The translations under genes were made by a program, and so were the position numbers. 64,000 bases of DNA. Source: Canna indica. Taxonomy: Eukaryota > Streptophyta > Magnoliopsida > Zingiberales > Cannaceae. Of the stretch, positions 58,730 to 64,000 are shown piece by piece. Positions within the stretch are counted from its first letter, which is position 1. Every line of letters starts with the position of its first letter. The stretch lies in the NCBI GenBank assembly GCA_034359265.1, contig CP136896.1, forward strand, positions 61,639,501-61,703,500, in the 5' to 3' direction. The notes under the pieces were generated by a model that searched no databases, was not told where the DNA came from, and was given only the letters and a program-made list of their open reading frames with translations.

Positions 58730-58800
58730 TCCACACTGGTGTACACCCAGGCACTCCAGACTCCGCCATATGATCCAGACCATCCTCTATCGTCATCATG

Positions 58801-59080
58801 AGATTTATTATTTTTTATTATATTGACTTTGTTACTTCGATACTATATATATTTCAGTTTTGTTTTGTTTGGATATTGATACTTAAATTTTGCATTTGAA
58901 TAGTTTTTATTCAATTATGGATAATTATAAATATAAGTATAATTATTTTGATATATATCTGGGTGTATTTGCGATGTATGAATGGATGTGTGTATGGGTG
59001 TATGGGTGTGTGAGTTGTGTATCAGATAATGTATCAATGTATTAATGGAAATTTGGAATTTTGAAGTTTTTTCGATATCA
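58801..59080. other. CACTA non-coding segment after TNPA-like gene
   Basis: AT-rich sequence with a (GTGTATGG)n-like run at 58985-59020; 3' UTR and spacer. Confidence 0.5.
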
Positions 59081-59084
59081 GTAT

Positions 59085-59450
59085 CTAGTAATCAGCAACG
59101 GCTTTCCCACGGCCGTCCGTGGGAAAGCCGTTACTAAAAGTGTATCGAAAGACATTGCTGAAGACCTACAGCAATGGCTTAACAACGATCTTTCACTAAC
59201 GGCGTTGCTACGGACACGCGGGTCGTTGCTAATAATTGTTATCAGCAACGGAATCGGATCCGTGGCAAAACCGTTGCTGATAGTATTATTAGCAACGGCC
59301 CGAGCGACCATTGCTGATCCGTTGCTAAATTATCATCAACGCATTTTTCTGCCATGGCTCCGTTGCAACGGGCGGAGCCGTTGTTACACCGTTGCTGATG
59401 GTTTTCAGCAACGGCTAGAGCCATTGTTGATGCCCATTATTTCAGTAGTG
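59085..59450. repeat. 3' subterminal motifs and terminal repeat of CACTA
   Basis: Many copies of CAGCAACGGC/CCGTTGCTGAT in both orientations up to the terminal repeat ATTTCAGTAGTG, mirroring the 5' end. Confidence 0.9.
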
Positions 59451-60261
59451 TACCTAAACTATTCGCTTACAATGAGTTTATAGTGAAGGTTTTTGGATGA
59501 AGACATTTTTTACGGTGTTTGAACCATCTTGTTTGGGTATTTCTATTTTTTAAGTGGGAAGGGGTTTGAAGGGTTTTGGAAGTGTTCCAAACCCCTCCTA
59601 TAGCTCATTTCCAAAATCTCCAATTTTGAAGGGTTTAAGAGGATTAGTAATTTTTTAATTATAAAAATAATTAAAATAATTAAAATACAAAAATATCCTC
59701 TAGAAACTAGCAAATTCAAGTGAACTTATGCCTCTACACCAAAGCAACCACTCAAATCCTAAGACGTATACCCTAGGTCTATAACAAGATTCAAGTCAAA
59801 CAAAAACAAACTTAAAATTACAAATAAAATAAAGCAATTAATAAATAAATACAACTTAGCTCTCAAACCAAGCTCCTAGCTCCTCTTGATACTTTTGATG
59901 ATGAATCATTCAAGAATAAAAGCTCACTCAAGAAGGATATGCTTCAAAGCTACGATTTCTCAAGTAAATAACTCAATAAAGCTCACAATGGATTCAAGGA
60001 TATCTCAATGGGTTCTATAGGGCTTAAGGAAGTCAAGTAAGACATTTATATAGGCTTCCAATAATTTAAGGCTCGAGAAGAAACCTAAAATGGGTTCGAT
60101 AGGACTCTTGAATTTTTGGATTTCGCTTTGATCTTTCCGATCGCAGACCTTGTGTGCTTATCAATTTGGAACCTAAAATTATTTTTCAATCAAACATTAT
60201 GTCCTACTTTGTTATCATCAAAACCAAAATTGAGATAAATATTAAAAACCTTAGGCCGGTG
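59451..60261. mobile_element. Old solo LTR, right part
   Basis: It continues the LTR begun at 52202. TTTGTTATCATCAAAACC and AAAACCTTAGGCC match the 3' ends of the other Sirevirus-like LTRs. The final CA is mutated, and the flank ATGAC only partly matches ATGAT upstream. Confidence 0.6.
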
Positions 60262-61129
60262 ATGACATATGCTCCTCGTATTATTGTGACATGACCTCCT
60301 TATATTTCTCCTTATATTGCAAAATAAATTCAATTGTGACGGTTGCTAGGCATCGCCACTATTTCACAATCGCCCGTGCGACGTCCCTTCGCCGTTGCGG
60401 TCGCAGTTTCGTGTTTTCTGCGACAGTTGAATTTGCCATCGCATAGCATCAACGATGAGCTTTTCTACAATGAAATATTGTGACGAGCCTCAACCATCAC
60501 AGAAAGTCTTCGACGACAATTCAACGATCGCTAAAGCCATCCAAGAAGCTCATTTTCCTAGTATGAATTATTTGTTAATCAATATTCATAAACCATTTTT
60601 CAAATAATTAAAACTATTTTGAATAGTTTTAAATCACTATTCATAAACTGTATCAATAACATTAAATCATATTTTGGTATTGTCGTCGGAGGAGGATGGT
60701 CGGATTTAATCATATTTTGAAGAAAAAGGAAGAGACTAGAAAAATTAACAAAACAAAGAAATAATAAGAAAGAAAATATACCCGATGAACAACGATGATG
60801 AATGAAAATGCATAGTGGCGGAGATGGCAGTGGCGATCAGCAAGGAGGTGTTGGTGAGGGAGAAGAAAGATAAATGCGAGGAGAAATGAAAGGAGAAGTG
60901 GATTGAGAGAAATGAGAGGGAGGGAAGGTAAAAGGCATTAGTGGTTGTGAAAAGGCAAAAGCTGATATATTTTGAAAGAACCAATGTTCGTGATTATAAA
61001 TCATTCTCGATGGTCACTAATCATCGTTAATAGTGGTGGCAAAGTTAATTTTGAAAGCTTTGTCACTGATGGCTCTAAAACTGTCACCAATAAATACTTA
61101 TAAATAGAAACTTATTAATGTCGAACCAT
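60262..61129. other. Intergenic sequence, likely old DNA-transposon remnants
   Basis: A purine-rich stretch (60720-60960) and phrases such as GATGGTCACTAATCATCGTT and GTCACTGATGG that resemble decayed inverted-repeat elements. No gene. Confidence 0.4.
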
Positions 61130-61431
61130 CACTACAACACAATTGATCTATAGATACGCAAAATTAGAGATAAATTATATTTTTATTTCTAAATCTTCAT
61201 ATTTAGATACTAATCTACACAAAATTTAATCATAATTAGCCTAATCGATTTGACTCTAAGCTATAGAAATACTAACAATATAGTCACTTAATTGATCTGA
61301 CTCTAAAATTATTTTTAAAGGCTAATTAAAAATAAATTTTGTGCCTATTAGTCTCTAAATGTGAAGATTTAGAAATAAAAATTTAATTTATCTCTAATTA
61401 TGTGTTTCTATAGATCGGTTTTGTTGTGGTG
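61130..61431. mobile_element. Foldback CACTA MITE, TSD CAT
   Basis: A 302-bp element from CACTACAACACAATTG to GGTTTTGTTGTGGTG, flanked by CAT (61127-61129 and 61432-61434). The inverted repeats extend over more than 100 bp (for example AATTAGAGATAAATTA and TTTTATTTCTAAATCTTCA in both arms), so nearly the whole element can fold into one hairpin. Confidence 0.88.
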
Positions 61432-61434
61432 CAT

Positions 61435-61596
61435 TGATGACATAAAATCTGAAAAGTCATCACTAATAGAGTATAAACTCGTCGTTGTTTTCTTAAGATA
61501 GCAAGGGACATCATGGTTGTTTGCTAATGAGGATGCATTAGCGACGGATTTCCTTCTAAGCAATTCACAATTATAGAATTTGTGTGATCAAGAAAG
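61435..61596. other. Intergenic sequence between MITE and repeat ORF
   Basis: It contains further GTCATCACTAATAG and TTAGCGACGGATTT phrases, probably the other half of the MITE-like unit split by 61130-61431. Confidence 0.35.
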
Positions 61597-62106
61597 TTAA
61601 AATTTCGAACCAATGTTTCTATTATCAATTTTGTTCTTGCCTGAAGCCGGGGTGATGTAGTCCTTCGCGTCTCTTGGTTCGATGCGACTCCGGTGAAGGA
61701 CATGCAAAGAAACTCCAACACTCAAGTAAGAAAGAATTCCAAATTGTGGGTATGAAATTAGAATCGAGAATATACCTGATGTGCATCGTGTATGTTTATA
61801 GTGCAGAATAGGAATTTCTCGGGCAATGATGTCTCTCTGAATCTCGGGGGGGATATGTGCGTAATGGGTCGAGGTTGATCCCGGAGATGTCGGGCTCATT
61901 ATTATCGAGTCTCTGATAATAAATGAAGAATGTGGGTGTCCTTGTATGACCTGGTGGAGCCCTCGAGCTGAATAATATTTGGGTTGAATTGAGTTTGATT
62001 CATAAGTATGGACACTTCTGGGTCCGATCCAACCGGGTCCAAAGTGCTTAGTCCGCTCCAAATATCCGAAAACCCTAAATAACATCGAAAAAGAAGACCA
62101 TGTCAC
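61597..62106 (-). other. Open frame in a dispersed repeat, 169 aa, function unknown
   Basis: Open on the minus strand from 62106, with no domain that I recognise. The segment near 61690-61720 carries the CATGCAAAGAAACTCCAACA and CTCAAGTAAG phrase shared with 16066-16300. That suggests this is part of a dispersed element rather than a host gene. Ser/His/Ile-rich, no signal peptide. Treated as unlikely coding. Confidence 0.35.
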
Positions 62107-62129
62107 AAACTCAGTTGAATTATATATTT

Positions 62130-64000
62130 TGTTACGCCCCGCCTAGGTTCATCCCTAAATAAGGAACACCGCCTAGGAGAAGCTCAACCAACTATCAACT
62201 AACACGCCAAAACTTTCATGAACAGCTTGCAACATGAACCTCAACCAGTTGCATTAGAATAATATCTATTACAATAATAAAATACTATTCAAGAAACTTT
62301 ATACATCTCTACGAAAATCAATGTCAGAGTCTGCCTCCTCTACTCTATCTAACTAGACTTTGTCAACTACCACTCGAACCTGCAACTCTGAGGCAAAAAT
62401 AACAAACATCAGCGAAAAGCTGAGTAAGAGAATCAATATGCCAATAATAAGGACAACAATCATGATGCGATGATACTGCAAATGCAACATGTCAACAACA
62501 ACAAGACACATGTTCACCTATCAACTATTGCAACTCATACCAATCAAAAGCGTAGTGGACAAGTGGGTTTACCCCGCACTCTCACACCTCGAGAGTGGCA
62601 CCTCAAGCCCGCTCCAGCTGGAGATGCGACTATCTAAAAGATAGTCCGCCGACGTCTAACAGCACGACGCCGCACACGAGCCCGTCGACATCTAACAACG
62701 CGATGTCGTAAGTGCAACTCGAGTGAAAGTTTTGTGATCACCGGTGTCACCGCCCATACACCTCGGGCACTAAATCAACAATGTTCGAGCTTGCGCCCAC
62801 GACGAATACAGCATGTCATCAACAACTGACATACGATACTAGCAACAATAACTGATACAATAATAAGCAGCATGATAGCTAGATCTCACCACATGACACA
62901 TCACAACTGATCTACAATGCTAACAACAATAAATGCTACAACAACTATCAACTGAAGATGCAATCAGAATAATTCATATTAGCAAATACAACTTATGACA
63001 ACACTATCAGTGTGCAGAATGCCTAGCATAATATCATACTCAATAATCATCAATGAATAACAGCTAATCAGACTCATGAAATTATCAACATGGCATGTTT
63101 AACAACATAATGCAACAGGAGATCAACGGATTTCAGAAGCAAATCAAGCAAATAGAGGCAAGGGGTAAAATCGTCAATTTACCCATTCAACATTCATCGG
63201 CTACAACAGGAGTCAACTCACACCCAACACAATTATCTATACTCTAAATCACCACCTAACATAGAATACCACTATCATACATTATTTAATTATTTATCAA
63301 CTGAATTAATAACTCGCATCTACCAAATAATATTGAAACATAGAAAAGATCTACCAGATGACCTCTGATCAGAAATCCGACACCACCATCGCGTTCATAA
63401 CGCAAAAACCTACAACTTTGGTATTCACCTCGACTCGATCCGATGATCCTACAATTAAATCCAAAAATACCCCAATATTCTATAATTTAACCTCATTTCA
63501 TACGATACAGCTCTCTTCTTAATTTATCTATTTATTAAATCAAATAAATCATACCTCTCCCACTCGCCTCAGCCCCTCTCCCACTCGTCACCCGACGCTC
63601 AGCTCGACACCCCGCCCCTGACGCCGCCTCTACTAGCCTCCGATCCACGTCGGCCAGCCCTCTCGACCGCCGGCGACCACTCGCCGACCCTCCTCCGGCC
63701 TCCCGCACGGGCTCTAGCGGCGGCGAGACTTTGGATCACGACTGGGACGCCACAACGGCCTCCCATGCAGCAGCACTACTGCCACACCAAATTCGGCGTC
63801 GCCGGTGATAATGTCGTCGTCGACCGCGACTACATCCATCCCTCCTCCATCCGGATCTGTCGGATCTTCCTCCCTAACCTCTTGCCGTCGCTGATGAACG
63901 AAGAACGAAAACGACAGATCAACTAAGTAACATAAGATAGACTCCTACCTGAAAACTCCTCCAAACTCCGATCTTCACCGGAGCCTTCTCACAGCCACCG
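62130..64000. mobile_element. LTR (same family as 24170-26829), cut by window end
   Basis: It starts TGTTACGCCCCGCC and shares AACAAACATCAGC, AAAGCGTAGTGGACA and CAAGCCCGCTCCAGCT with GAGATGCGACTATC, in the same order as the LTR in LINE-B. The G+C-rich part at 63560-63900 corresponds to 26040-26330 there. The right end, and whether an internal region follows, cannot be seen. Confidence 0.75.

Larger units (their letters stand above)
52398..59450 (+). mobile_element. Complete CACTA (En/Spm) transposon, TSD TAC
   Basis: A 7,053-bp element starting CACTACTAGAAAT and ending ATTTCAGTAGTG. TAC stands on both sides (52395-52397 and 59451-59453). Removing it restores CCACTACCTAAAC, which agrees with sibling LTRs reading CCACTACCTAAGC, so the boundaries are secure. 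It contains subterminal ATCAGCAACGG repeats, a hairpin (53479-53718), a TNP2-like transposase pseudogene and a TNPA-like gene, both on the plus strand. Confidence 0.96.

Overview
This is nuclear DNA from a flowering plant. Genes are sparse, introns follow GT-AG, and plant-only families are present: a CCT-motif regulator, CACTA (En/Spm) transposons, plant L1-type LINEs with a C-terminal RNase H, Sirevirus-like copia LTRs, a TRIM, and many hAT and PIF/Harbinger MITEs. I cannot name the species. Only one ordinary host gene is convincing: a four-exon CCT-motif gene on the minus strand (17499-19244, 330 aa). Almost everything else is a nest of transposable elements. Many boundaries can be fixed because target-site duplications (TSDs) can be read directly.

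Layout. 1-5.5 kb: sparse sequence with a 602-bp hAT MITE (1242-1843) and a decayed, unidentified multi-exon gene remnant (about 2576-3290). 5.5-14.7 kb: a minus-strand LINE (LINE-A) cut into four pieces by three solo LTRs (5861-7173, 7894-10395, 11908-14366), each with a perfect 5-bp TSD. 14.7-23.3 kb: AT-rich sequence, the CCT gene, a CACTA MITE (19622-20120) and two hAT elements (20397-21067, 22272-23084). 23.4-33.2 kb: a plus-strand LINE (LINE-B) running from the end of ORF1 through endonuclease, reverse transcriptase and RNase H. It is interrupted by an LTR (about 24170-26829), a solo LTR (27419-28640), two hAT MITEs (28865-29390, 30214-30502) and a TRIM (31883-32400). 33.2-38.5 kb: a Harbinger-like element that swallowed a rearranged, palindromic TRIM cluster, a second TTA-flanked MITE, and a compound hAT. 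38.5-39.0 kb: a G+C-rich block. 39679-51607: a non-coding LTR retrotransposon (LARD-like) that contains a younger gag-only Sirevirus-like element (42247-50041) and a hAT MITE (50410-50937). 52.2-60.3 kb: an old LTR split by a complete 7,053-bp CACTA element (52398-59450, TSD TAC). This CACTA has a broken TNP2-type transposase, an apparently intact five-exon TNPA-like gene, subterminal repeats and a long hairpin. 60.3-64 kb: a foldback CACTA MITE (61130-61431), a repeat-type ORF, and an LTR running off the window end.

How the parts work together. Most elements look non-autonomous or dead, so they would depend on proteins supplied elsewhere. The CACTA may still make the accessory DNA-binding protein but not its own transposase. 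The gag-only retroelement keeps LTRs, primer-binding site and polypurine tract but lacks pol. The TRIM and the LARD-like element carry no recognisable coding sequence. The points I think most worth a second look are the CACTA-borne hairpin, the gag-only element with its degenerate internal repeats, the palindromic TRIM cluster, the palindrome arrays in the Sirevirus-like LTRs, and an in-frame duplication inside the CCT gene.
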